Shown here: positions 37,860 through 46,394 of the stretch, one piece after another | Numbering within the stretch: the first letter of the stretch is position 1 | How the letters are laid out: each line of letters starts with the position of its first letter | DNA from: Lentimicrobium sp. | GTDB lineage: Bacteria; Bacteroidota; Bacteroidia; Bacteroidales; Lentimicrobiaceae | NCBI GenBank assembly: GCA_019429275.1 | Contig: JAHYJC010000004.1 | Coordinates: 62,001-126,000, forward strand | Length of the DNA: 64,000 nt | Direction of reading: 5' to 3' | Program-made: the position numbers and the translations under genes | The notes under the pieces: generated by a model | What the model was told of the DNA's origin: nothing | Database searches by the model: none | The model's input: only the letters and a program-made list of their open reading frames with translations

Positions 37860-39113
37860 ATGGGAATCACATACCAAAAGGACCTTCAGTATTATAAGTT
37901 TTGTGCTTATGGTTTTTTCAAGAACCTTAGGTTTTTCGAACCTTTTCTGGTATTATTTCTTTTGTCGAAAGGCATGACATTTCTGCAGATCGGAACCTTG
38001 TATGCCATCAGGGAAATAACCATTAATATTTTTGAAATTCCCACCGGAGTGATGGCCGATAGCATTGGCCGCCGGAGGAGCATGATTTCAGCATTCATTT
38101 TTTATATTATTTCATTCGTTGTTTTCTACTTTTCTGCCTCATTCTGGATGTTTGTCTTAGCCATGTTGTTTTATGCGTATGGCGATGCTTTTCGCACTGG
38201 CACTCATAAGGCAATGATTTTTGAATATCTGAAAATTAATGGCTGGCAGGATCAGAAAGTTCACTATTACGGGCACACCCGTTCCTGGTCGCAAATGGGT
38301 TCAGCCTTTTCAGCCATTCTGGCAGCCATTATTGTATTTATCACCCGCGATTATCGTTCGGTATTTCTATTTGCTTTAATTCCTTATCTGATTGATCTTG
38401 CCATTCTTACAACTTATCCAAGAGAACTCGATGGACAGCGTTCAGGGTTTGATCATTCAAAAATCCTTGAAAGTTTCAAATTGACCATCAGAGATTTTAT
38501 AACCTCCTTCAGGAATGTGCACATGCTTAAGGCGGTGATGTCACAGGCGGTTTATTCAGGATACTATAAGGCGGTAAAGGATTACCTGCAGCCGGTGGTG
38601 AAGACCTTTGCACTTAGCCTTCCTTTTTTTATGTATCTTGAAACCGGCCAAAGATCTGCCATTTTAATCGGTATAGTTTACTCACTGATTTACTTTTCTA
38701 CTTCGTTCACTGCCCGTAATGCCGGAAAATATGCCTCCCGTTTTTCAAATCTTGGCCGGCCAATGAATATTACCATGTTTTCAGGTTTGCTTTTGGGTCT
38801 TATCAGTGGGCTGTTCTTTTATTACTCAGTCTATCTGGGGGCAATCATTTTCTATGCTGGAATATACCTGATTGAGAATCTGCGCAAACCCATCGGAATT
38901 TCGTTGGTTGCCGACCGGCTTGAGAAAGATATTATGGCCACTGCTCTGTCAGCCGAATCTCAGGCCGAAACGCTTGTTGCAGCGCTTCTTGCTCCGGCTA
39001 TGGGCTTTGCTGCTGATAAATGGGGCGTTGGGGTGGCCCTGATGCTTATTTCCTGCATTCTCATTCTCCTCATGCCATTGTATTCAGCCGGAAAATCAAA
39101 ACCCGCAGTCTGA
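37860..39113 (+). CDS. MFS transporter
   Basis: 417 residues with about 12 hydrophobic helices. The loop after helix 2 reads EIPTGVMADSIGRRRSM, the standard MFS motif A-like (GxxADxxGRR), and the second half begins near RNVHMLKAVMSQAV. It is an inner-membrane antiporter or symporter of the major facilitator type; substrates of this subgroup are not evident. It lies downstream of pabC with a 42-bp gap on the same strand, so it may be in the same transcript by position, with no metabolic link seen. Confidence 0.85.
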   Translation: MGITYQKDLQYYKFCAYGFFKNLRFFEPFLVLFLLSKGMTFLQIGTLYAIREITINIFEIPTGVMADSIGRRRSMISAFIFYIISFVVFYFSASFWMFVLAMLFYAYGDAFRTGTHKAMIFEYLKINGWQDQKVHYYGHTRSWSQMGSAFSAILAAIIVFITRDYRSVFLFALIPYLIDLAILTTYPRELDGQRSGFDHSKILESFKLTIRDFITSFRNVHMLKAVMSQAVYSGYYKAVKDYLQPVVKTFALSLPFFMYLETGQRSAILIGIVYSLIYFSTSFTARNAGKYASRFSNLGRPMNITMFSGLLLGLISGLFFYYSVYLGAIIFYAGIYLIENLRKPIGISLVADRLEKDIMATALSAESQAETLVAALLAPAMGFAADKWGVGVALMLISCILILLMPLYSAGKSKPAV

Positions 39114-39214
39114 ATGAATCTATTACAAAATACTTCAGACAGTTTTCATCCTGAGAAAAGTTGTATCAAAAGAGTTTTCGTTCACGCTGAACCAATTGAA
39201 TGGTTTAAAATCAT

Positions 39215-39222
39215 TAATTTTG
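39215..39222 (+). promoter_or_regulatory. -7 box before ridA
   Basis: TAATTTTG, 41 nt before the ATG at 39264; a TTG at 39196-39198 is only 16 nt upstream, shorter than usual. Confidence 0.35.
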
Positions 39223-39263
39223 GACACTAAATCAGACAATCCAAACAATCATAAAAATTTATA

Positions 39264-39641
39264 ATGAAAAAAGTAATCCACACCGAACATGCTCCCAAAG
39301 CCGTTGGCCCTTATAGCCAGGCAATTGAGTCGAACCAGACGCTATATGTATCCGGTCAGATTCCAATCGATCCTGCAACAGGTAAAATTGTTGAAGGTGG
39401 AATAAAGGAGCAAACAACACAGGTAATGAAAAATATAGGAGCCATCCTAAATGCTGCGGGTTATACCTACAATGATGTGGTAAAGTCAACCTGTTTACTT
39501 TCTGACATGGAGAACTTTGTGCCTATGAATGAGGTATATGCACAGTTTTATCCCGAAAATCCCCCAGCCCGCGCTGCTTACGGAGTTGTCAGGCTTCCGT
39601 TGGGCGCCCTTGTCGAAATAGAAACCATAGCCACCCGATAA
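39264..39641 (+). CDS. ridA: RidA-family enamine/imine deaminase
   Basis: 125 residues, typical length. The family pattern is clear: [63 protein letters not shown] and the active-site Arg in [21 protein letters not shown]. It hydrolyses reactive enamines released by PLP enzymes in the cytosol, such as serine/threonine dehydratase. It is transcribed alone with its own promoter. Confidence 0.95.
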   Translation: MKKVIHTEHAPKAVGPYSQAIESNQTLYVSGQIPIDPATGKIVEGGIKEQTTQVMKNIGAILNAAGYTYNDVVKSTCLLSDMENFVPMNEVYAQFYPENPPARAAYGVVRLPLGALVEIETIATR

Positions 39642-39726
39642 AATCCGGTAATGTTCTGTTTTTAATATTATAATCTCTGAATTCAGCCACCATTATATCT
39701 GGTGATGCGCTGTTAAATATAAATAT

Positions 39727-41889
39727 ATGAAGAAACAATCTCTTGTATTAGTGATATTTTTGTTTTCGTTTCGTTTGGCATTTGCCGTTGAGGGTATGTG
39801 GCTTCCAATGCTGCTTCAGCAACTCAATGAGGATGAAATGAAAAGCATGGGGATGAAAATCAGTGCCGAAGATATTTACAGTATCAATCAGTCAAGCCTC
39901 AAAGATGCCATACTGTTGTTTGGCCGCGGTTGCACTGCTGAAATTATTTCTGATGAAGGCCTGATACTTACCAACCATCATTGTGGTTATGGTCAGATAC
40001 AAAGGCATAGTTCAATTGAGTTTGATTACCTCACGGATGGATTTTGGGCAATGAGCAGAGCCGAAGAGCTGCCAAATCCTGGCTTGAGTGTTACCTTGCT
40101 CATTCGAATGGAAGATGTAACCTCCAAAGTCCTTGAAGGGGTCAAACCTGATATGACAGAAAAACTCCGTGAGGATAAAATAAAAAACAACATCAGGCTG
40201 ATTGAGAAAAATGCCATGGAGGGTACTTCCTATGCTGCAAAAGTAAGACCGTTTTATTATGGAAATGAATTTTATCTTTTCATAACTGAAACATTCAACG
40301 ATGTAAGGCTTGTTGGAGCACCACCATCGAATATCGGCAAATTCGGGGGCGACACCGATAACTGGATGTGGCCGAGACATACAGGAGATTTTTCACTTTT
40401 CAGAATCTATGTCAATAAAAACAATGAACCGGCTGATTATTCACCTGAAAATGTTCCCTATAAACCCAAACACCACCTGCCGGTCTCACTCAAAGGAGCT
40501 GAAAAAGGCGATTTTACCTTTGTCTTTGGCTATCCCGGAACTACCAAAGAATACTTGCCTTCGTATGGTGTCGAAATGATTACTGAACATCAGAATCCTC
40601 CTGCCATAAGGCTCAGGGAAAAGCGGCTTGATATATTCGATAGTTTTATGAAACAAAGCGATCTGGTCAGGATTCAATATTCGGCGAAACACGCTGGAGT
40701 TGCCAACTTCTGGAAGAAAATGATCGGTGAAAACCGGGGAATCAAAAAACTGGATGCCTTGAACAAAAAGAGACAACTGGAGGATGATTTTAATAAATGG
40801 GCAGCTGAAGATCCGCGCCGAATCGAAAAGTTTGGCAGATTATTATCGGAATTTGAGGCCATTTACTCGAAACTTACCAGCCTGAAAACAGATGAAACTT
40901 ATTTGATAGAGGCCGGCCTGAGCGTGGAAACTTTCAGGTTTTCCTATGCATTCGGACAGTTACAAGCATATAATAAAAACAGCAAAACCACCGATGCTGA
41001 ATTAAATGAACTGATTGGCAAACTGAAAACTTCAGGAGATAATTTTTTCAAAAATTTTCATCAGCCGGTCGATCAGCATGTGTTTGCTGAAATGATGAAA
41101 GACTGGTTCAGTCACAGAGAAGCAGGCAGCATTCCGGCAGGTCTGCTGTCAGCCTCTAAAAAATATGGTGAAAATTTTGATGCCTGGGCAGAAGCTACTT
41201 ATTCGAACAGTATGTTTACCGATCAATCAAAATTGAATGCTTTCCTTGATGGCTATAAGCCATCAAAGTACAGGAAAATTGAAAAAGATCCGGTTTTTAT
41301 TCTTGCCGGTTCGGTTTACGATCATTATATCCGGGTCATACAACCAGAAGTCAGGCTATTAAATGCACGGTTGGATAGCCTGCAAAGGATTTATATGGAA
41401 GGCCTGATGGAATTTCAGCCTGACAAACGATTTTATCCTGATGCAAATTCAACACTGAGGGTTAGTTATGGATTGGTTGATGATTATTCACCAGCCGATG
41501 CAATACACTATCGCCACTACACCACCCTTGAAGGAATCATGGAAAAGGAAGATCCTGATATTGATGATTATGTGGTTGATCCTAAACTCAGGGCGCTTTT
41601 CCAAAGCCGCAATTATGGCAGATATGCCGCACCCGATGGAACCATGCGAATTGCTTTTATTGCCAGCAATCACACTACAGGTGGTAATTCAGGAAGCCCG
41701 GTGCTTAATGCCGATGGCCATCTGATTGGCGTTAACTTTGACCGCAACTGGGAAGGCACCATGAGCGATCTGATGTATGATCCCGATCAGTGCAGAAATA
41801 TAAGCCTCGACATCAGGTATTGTCTGTTTGTTATTGATAAACTGGCCGGTGCCGGCCACCTGGTTAGTGAAATGACGATTATTGAATAA
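39727..41889 (+). CDS. S46 dipeptidyl-peptidase, DPP11-like (acidic specificity predicted)
   Basis: 720 residues. A signal peptide (about 1-20, ending AFA) precedes a double beta-barrel chymotrypsin-like fold interrupted by a helical domain. The catalytic His is His 85 in LTNHHCGYG, the Asp is Asp 221 in RHTGDFSLFR and the nucleophile Ser 655 in GGNSGSPVLNADGH. Arg 673 in GVNFDRNWEG is the residue that in P. gingivalis DPP11 selects Asp or Glu at P1, while DPP7 has Gly. The enzyme should release dipeptides in the periplasm. A terminator follows. Confidence 0.93.
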   Translation: MKKQSLVLVIFLFSFRLAFAVEGMWLPMLLQQLNEDEMKSMGMKISAEDIYSINQSSLKDAILLFGRGCTAEIISDEGLILTNHHCGYGQIQRHSSIEFDYLTDGFWAMSRAEELPNPGLSVTLLIRMEDVTSKVLEGVKPDMTEKLREDKIKNNIRLIEKNAMEGTSYAAKVRPFYYGNEFYLFITETFNDVRLVGAPPSNIGKFGGDTDNWMWPRHTGDFSLFRIYVNKNNEPADYSPENVPYKPKHHLPVSLKGAEKGDFTFVFGYPGTTKEYLPSYGVEMITEHQNPPAIRLREKRLDIFDSFMKQSDLVRIQYSAKHAGVANFWKKMIGENRGIKKLDALNKKRQLEDDFNKWAAEDPRRIEKFGRLLSEFEAIYSKLTSLKTDETYLIEAGLSVETFRFSYAFGQLQAYNKNSKTTDAELNELIGKLKTSGDNFFKNFHQPVDQHVFAEMMKDWFSHREAGSIPAGLLSASKKYGENFDAWAEATYSNSMFTDQSKLNAFLDGYKPSKYRKIEKDPVFILAGSVYDHYIRVIQPEVRLLNARLDSLQRIYMEGLMEFQPDKRFYPDANSTLRVSYGLVDDYSPADAIHYRHYTTLEGIMEKEDPDIDDYVVDPKLRALFQSRNYGRYAAPDGTMRIAFIASNHTTGGNSGSPVLNADGHLIGVNFDRNWEGTMSDLMYDPDQCRNISLDIRYCLFVIDKLAGAGHLVSEMTIIE

Positions 41890-41921
41890 CCTGGAATTCC
41901 TGAACTTCTGTTAAAACAGTT

Positions 41922-41955
41922 AAGCCCCGCTGATTATTTCAGGGGGGCTTTTTTA
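41922..41955 (+). terminator. intrinsic terminator after the S46 peptidase gene
   Basis: AAGCCCC-g-CTGA pairs with TCAG-g-GGGGCTT (11 pairs, one G-G mismatch) around a 5-nt loop, followed by a run of TTTT with A. A second small hairpin (CTGTTAAAACAG, 41908-41919) stands just before it. Confidence 0.85.
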
Positions 41956-42039
41956 GTGTCAGTGTTGATGAAGAAATTCCAAAGTATTATTGATGCAATT
42001 TGATAAAACAAGTGTTATAAATATTCAGATTTGAAGCTT

Positions 42040-43419
42040 TTATTTTTTAATATTCTTTCTTTTACGTGGGTTGGTAGATTTTAAACCGTAGCGCAAAATT
42101 TTTGCATTAAGCGTAGGGCGTGTAATTTCAAGTACTCTGGATGCTTCCAGTTTATTCCAGTTTAGTTTATCCAGCACCTTTTGAATGTGATTCTTTTCAA
42201 TAACGGAAATTGGGACCAAAACCGTTTGTTCGTCCACCGTTTCAGATTGCATATGCGGGCTTATGATAATATTCTCTTTTTCAAGTACATCGCTACGGGT
42301 CATGATCATGGCCTGTAAAAGTACGTTTTCAAGTTCTCTCACATTTCCCGGCCAGGAGTGTGCTTTGAGTTTATCGATTACCCCATTGCCAACCTTCAGG
42401 ATTTTCTTGTTCATCTTTTGGTTAAGCTTCTGCATCAGGTGCCTGACAAGTTCATCAATATCATCTTTACGGGATCGCAACGGAGGCATGGTTATGGTAA
42501 ACACTTTAAGCCTATAGTAGAGTTCCTCTCTGAATTTTCCTTCCTTTACCAGCTTTTCAAGGTTTTTACTGGTTGAGGAAATTATCCTTGCTTTAAGCGG
42601 GACAGGTTGTTGAGCGCCGGGCTTTTCAAATTCCATATCCTGAATAACCCTCAGCAGCCGGGTTTGCATGGCTTCATCCAGGTCGGAGATGTTATCCAGA
42701 AAAATTGTACCTTCCTGTGCCAACTCGAATTTGCCCGTTTTGCCGGTTGAAGCATTTGGAGAAGCACCTGCCTCATATCCGAAAAGATCTTCTTCAATAA
42801 GTCTTTGGTTTATTGCAGAACAATTAACCAATACCAGAGGATGCTCGCGGGTTTTGCCGCTGAAGTGTATAAGCTTGGCAATAAGTTCTTTACCTGTCCC
42901 GGTTTCGCCGGTAATTAAAACGTTAACTTTGTTGATAGAAATCCGCCCGATGTTCTTGAAAATTTCGCGCATTGATGGTGCTTTTCCAACCAGCAGATTA
43001 GATTCAATTGCTTTTCTGATCTCAGGTGTGATGATTTCACTTAAAGTCTGGCTCTGAAGCGAAACTTCAAGTCCGTTTTTGATGATTTCAAGTAATTCTG
43101 GCATTTGAATGGGCTTTTCTATATAATCATATGCGCCCATTTGTATCGATTTTATAGTTAGAGGAACATCGCCAAACGCAGTAAGCACAATGACAGGAAT
43201 ACCCGGCATGGCTTTCTTTAATTCTGTGAGTACATCCAGACCAGAAATTCCAGGCATTTGGTAATCGGTTATGATGATGTCAGGTTTTTCAGTTTCTGCT
43301 TTTATAAGCCCCGATTCACCGTCTGAAGCTGTGATTACCTCATATCCCGCACTGGAAAGGCTACCTGAAATCAACGTTCTGATAATGGAATCATCATCAA
43401 TGGCTAAAATTTTGCTCAT
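42040..43419 (-). CDS. NtrC-like response regulator with a degenerate AAA+ core
   Basis: 459 residues: receiver domain (1-115, phospho-acceptor Asp 52 in ITDYQMPG), AAA+ domain (about 140-370) and a Fis-type HTH at the C terminus (LEASRVLEITRPTLNAKI). Walker A GETGTGKE (171-178) is intact, but the sigma-54 contact loop, normally GAFTGA, reads GASPNAS (218-224) and the Walker B box reads FLDN (N243 in place of the catalytic Glu). The arginine region PLRSRKDDI is kept. So it probably binds ATP and DNA and responds to phosphorylation but should not remodel sigma-54 polymerase in the usual way. No histidine kinase gene is adjacent. Confidence 0.9.
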   Translation of the reverse strand: MSKILAIDDDSIIRTLISGSLSSAGYEVITASDGESGLIKAETEKPDIIITDYQMPGISGLDVLTELKKAMPGIPVIVLTAFGDVPLTIKSIQMGAYDYIEKPIQMPELLEIIKNGLEVSLQSQTLSEIITPEIRKAIESNLLVGKAPSMREIFKNIGRISINKVNVLITGETGTGKELIAKLIHFSGKTREHPLVLVNCSAINQRLIEEDLFGYEAGASPNASTGKTGKFELAQEGTIFLDNISDLDEAMQTRLLRVIQDMEFEKPGAQQPVPLKARIISSTSKNLEKLVKEGKFREELYYRLKVFTITMPPLRSRKDDIDELVRHLMQKLNQKMNKKILKVGNGVIDKLKAHSWPGNVRELENVLLQAMIMTRSDVLEKENIIISPHMQSETVDEQTVLVPISVIEKNHIQKVLDKLNWNKLEASRVLEITRPTLNAKILRYGLKSTNPRKRKNIKK

Positions 43420-44105
43420 CGCACTGTGATTTATAATTTTGGATATTTAAACAAATATACAACAAAAAGAGTCAAATACAGTAAAAGTTTTTAACTTATA
43501 ATAATAAGCTCATTTTACAATTTTTGAATTCATCTTTATAAAAGGGATTAAGCGACTTAAAGTATTGAAATCATGGGTAAAAATGGATTTTTGATTCTTA
43601 AGAGATGCCTTTTTATTAACGTCATTATTTCCACCGTTCAGTAAATTTTTCAGCCATTCAGTTTTAGGGTGGTTTTTCTACAGTTTGTTTATTTTACTCC
43701 ATAAATCTGACAAGTGAAATTTGACATTTTTAATTCAACCAATGGAATTTATCATATGATTTCTATTGATAAAAAGTCACAAATTCAAATGACTCTAATG
43801 GTAAATAATTTAGATTATCTCTTTTCCGGAATTGCATTATTATGTCTAATATTCGTAAAACCTGGTGAATAGAAATAAATATTTGTATATCTTCCAAAAG
43901 ATTTTCTTTTGTCTTTACAAACCAATGATTTAACCGGAATCGATGATTCAAAATAAAAAATAGTGTTAACCGTTTTTTAATTTGATATTCTTTAAATGGC
44001 CCGATTTTTGAGCATACCGATTTCGGTCATTTTAGTTTATCTTTGCATTACTAATTTTTACCGAACTGAATCAACCCAAAATAAAATTAACTAAAACAAG
44101 AAAAA
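43420..44105. promoter_or_regulatory. 686-bp intergenic region between the response regulator and a lipoprotein gene
   Basis: AT-rich, no supported gene (a 62-codon minus-strand frame at 43763-43951 has no family features). It holds the -7 box TATCTTTG at 44038-44045 before the lipoprotein gene. I see no RNA gene, terminator or clear operator in the rest. Confidence 0.5.
44038..44045 (+). promoter_or_regulatory. -7 box of the lipoprotein gene
   Basis: TATCTTTG matches TAnnTTTG, 60 nt before the ATG at 44106. Confidence 0.45.
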
Positions 44106-44999
44106 ATGAAAAAGTGGAATTATTTATTTATGGCTCTGCTCATGTCAGCAGCGGTTATGGTCTCCTCCTGTGGTGATGACGAAGAAGAAGATCCGGGTCC
44201 AACCCTTACTCTTAAAGGTGGTACTGGATATACATCTACCGATGCAACTGTTCAAATCAATGAAGCAATTACTGTAGGAGTTATTGGAACCAAGAGCCCG
44301 GTTTCAGGTCAGAAGCTTACCAGGTTTAAATTTTCGGTTATCGCAAATAATGTGCCCACTCCAATGATTGACTCTACTTTCTCATCTGATTCATTTACAT
44401 GGGAAAGTGATCTTTCATTTACCGGTGTTGGCGATGCAAGGTTACTTTTCGAAATGTGGGACAAAGGTGGCATGAAAGCTGAAAAGTCTTTTAACGTTAC
44501 CGTAGAAGATCCGGGTACTGAGATCAACAAATATGTCAATGTAGAATTCGGATCCTGGAATGATGTTGTCGGAAGTTTCTTCTCTTCAACCGAAGGCATA
44601 ACCTACAATGTAACCCAGACATCAACTTCATCGGCAAACCAGCTGAAAATTGATTTCATTTTCTTCAAAGGTGTTACCAATGCCAATACTTTTGCTTCAC
44701 CTGATGATACTGATGTCAATACTATCAACGACCTGAAAGTTAATTTATGGCCGGTTGCAAACAAGAATCAAACCCGGTTCAATCCGACCAACATTACTGC
44801 ATCTCAGTTTGATGCCATCGGTGCAACTTACCAGTTCCCGACATTCAGTCTGAATGACCAAACCACGAAAATGAACAATCTTTCAGTTGGCCAGGTATTC
44901 CTGTTTAAAACCAAAAACAATAAACTAGGCCTGGTAAAGGTTGTTGACCTATACAGCCGTGGCGATCGCGCCAAAGCAAGCATTATTGTGCAGAAGTAA
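44106..44999 (+). CDS. putative lipoprotein with acidic linker
   Basis: 297 residues. The lipoprotein signal (MKKWNYLFMALLMSAAVMVSSC, lipid-carrying Cys about residue 22) is followed by an acidic stretch DDEEEDP, a common surface-exposure-type signal of Bacteroidota lipoproteins, then two beta-rich segments (about 35-140 and 145-297) of Ig-like or PKD-like character. No enzyme motif is recognised. Isolated, with its own -7 box and terminator. I cannot assign a function. Confidence 0.75.
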   Translation: MKKWNYLFMALLMSAAVMVSSCGDDEEEDPGPTLTLKGGTGYTSTDATVQINEAITVGVIGTKSPVSGQKLTRFKFSVIANNVPTPMIDSTFSSDSFTWESDLSFTGVGDARLLFEMWDKGGMKAEKSFNVTVEDPGTEINKYVNVEFGSWNDVVGSFFSSTEGITYNVTQTSTSSANQLKIDFIFFKGVTNANTFASPDDTDVNTINDLKVNLWPVANKNQTRFNPTNITASQFDAIGATYQFPTFSLNDQTTKMNNLSVGQVFLFKTKNNKLGLVKVVDLYSRGDRAKASIIVQK

Positions 45000-45019
45000 T
45001 TTTCTGAAACTAAAATATC

Positions 45020-45054
45020 ACAAAGGCTGCCCTTGGGTGGCCTTTGTTGTTTTT
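45020..45054 (+). terminator. intrinsic terminator after the lipoprotein gene
   Basis: ACAAAGGC (45020-45027) pairs with GCCTTTGT (45040-45047); an inner CCC/GGG pair extends it. TTGTTTTT follows. Confidence 0.8.
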
Positions 45055-45077
45055 CTCTCCTTTCCCGCCGAAATCAC

Positions 45078-45085
45078 TATTTTTG
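45078..45085 (+). promoter_or_regulatory. -7 box of the lipid-kinase gene
   Basis: TATTTTTG matches TAnnTTTG, 24 nt before the ATG at 45110. Confidence 0.4.
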
Positions 45086-45109
45086 CAGATTCTTAAATGA
45101 TCTCATTTT

Positions 45110-46000
45110 ATGCCCAAAGCTCCTAAAAGAGTGCTGTTTCTTGTCAATCCCGGTTCTGGAGTGAATCAATCGCGGAAAGCTCTACTTGCAGATTTTGCCT
45201 CCCAACATCTCGATCAGGAAAAATATACCTGGGAAATCAGTTTTAGTGAATCGCCGTCTCATCTGTTTGAATTAAGCCGCAATGCAGCTGATCAGGGGGT
45301 GGATATCATCGCTGCTGTTGGTGGAGACGGCACCGTGAATCAGGTTGCCAAAGGAATGATTGGTTCTCAGTCAGTACTGGGAATTGTACCTTTGGGTTCC
45401 GGAAACGGACTGGGGCATCATTTGCATATCCCCATTGAAATTCCGGGAGCACTGGAGATTCTCAACCGCGGTAAAATAAAGGAAATTGACACAGGATCGA
45501 TCAATGATGAGTTGTTTGTTTCCATTGCCGGAGTTGGCTTTGATGCCCTGGTGGCTAAAAAATTTGCAATGGCAAAAAGGCGGGGTTTCCTTTCTTACCT
45601 GAGTATTGTAACCAATGAATATTCCTATTATCGTCCGCGAAAATACAAACTGATGATCGATGGTCAGGTCATCCGTCGCGAAGCTTTATTTGTGAGTTTT
45701 GCCAATACCAACCAGTTTGGGTACAATACAATAATTTCTCCTGATGCTTTAATCGATGATGGCCTGATTGACGTTTGTATCATGAAAAAAGTCCCTCTTA
45801 TTCTTGCACCCGGAATTATTGGCCTCCTTCTTACCCGCAAAATTGACTCCTCGGGATATGTGGAAATCATCAAGGCCAAAGAAATCAGCTTTAGCCGCCG
45901 TAAAAACAGGCCCGTAAATATTGACGGTGAACCTGTTAAACTTACCAAAGACATTCATATAAAAGTGAATCCTGCATCACTTAAAGTAATTGTTCCCTGA
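45110..46000 (+). CDS. diacylglycerol kinase-family lipid kinase (YegS/DgkB-like)
   Basis: 296 residues, soluble. N-terminal catalytic domain with VLFLVNPGSG, the nucleotide motif AAVGGDGTVNQVAKG (about 65-79) and IVPLGSGNGLGHHL (about 92-105). The C-terminal beta-sandwich has GDRKNRPVNIDGEP-like FSRRKNRPVNIDGEPV near the end. It phosphorylates a lipid such as diacylglycerol in phospholipid turnover. The SUI1-like gene begins 10 bp after its stop, so the two are probably co-transcribed. Confidence 0.9.
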   Translation: MPKAPKRVLFLVNPGSGVNQSRKALLADFASQHLDQEKYTWEISFSESPSHLFELSRNAADQGVDIIAAVGGDGTVNQVAKGMIGSQSVLGIVPLGSGNGLGHHLHIPIEIPGALEILNRGKIKEIDTGSINDELFVSIAGVGFDALVAKKFAMAKRRGFLSYLSIVTNEYSYYRPRKYKLMIDGQVIRREALFVSFANTNQFGYNTIISPDALIDDGLIDVCIMKKVPLILAPGIIGLLLTRKIDSSGYVEIIKAKEISFSRRKNRPVNIDGEPVKLTKDIHIKVNPASLKVIVP

Positions 46001-46010
46001 ATTTAAACTT

Positions 46011-46367
46011 ATGAACTCAAAGAAATCAGGAATTTCAGGCAAGACCGGAGGTATTGTTTACTCTACCAACCCAAATTTTCAATACCGTGACGAAAGTGAA
46101 CCTGAGATGGCAACACTCCCTCCGCAGCAGCAGAACCTCAGGATCATGCTCGATAAAAAACTAAAAGGTGGAAAAAAAGCCACCCTGGTTACTGGATTTA
46201 CCGGAACTTCAGCCGATCTGTCTGATTTGGCCAAACAACTGAAAAACCTATGCGCGGCAGGCGGTAACGTCGTGGATGGTAACATACTGATACAGGGAGA
46301 TTTCAGACAGAAAATCATGGATTTTTTCCTTAAAAAGGGATATAAGGTCAAACTTGCCGGAGGTTAA
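46011..46367 (+). CDS. SUI1/YciH-family translation initiation factor-like protein
   Basis: 118 residues from the ATG at 46011, reached right after the lipid-kinase stop. The N terminus (GGIVYSTNPNFQY) is the Bacteroidota version, and the C-terminal SUI1 fold spans about 45-118 with LKGGKKATLVTGFTG, LKNLCAAGGNVVDGNILIQGDFR and KIMDFFLKKGYKVKLAGG. It is the bacterial relative of eIF1 and is thought to influence start-site selection on the 30S subunit, with few direct data. Confidence 0.9.
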   Translation: MNSKKSGISGKTGGIVYSTNPNFQYRDESEPEMATLPPQQQNLRIMLDKKLKGGKKATLVTGFTGTSADLSDLAKQLKNLCAAGGNVVDGNILIQGDFRQKIMDFFLKKGYKVKLAGG

Positions 46368-46394
46368 AAAATGAGTTTTGTCGTTTAGCAATTT

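Noticed and set aside
43763-43951. 62-codon frame on the minus strand in the gap before the lipoprotein gene
   Set aside because: No family-like features, no promoter or ribosome site, AT-rich composition as in the surrounding non-coding sequence.
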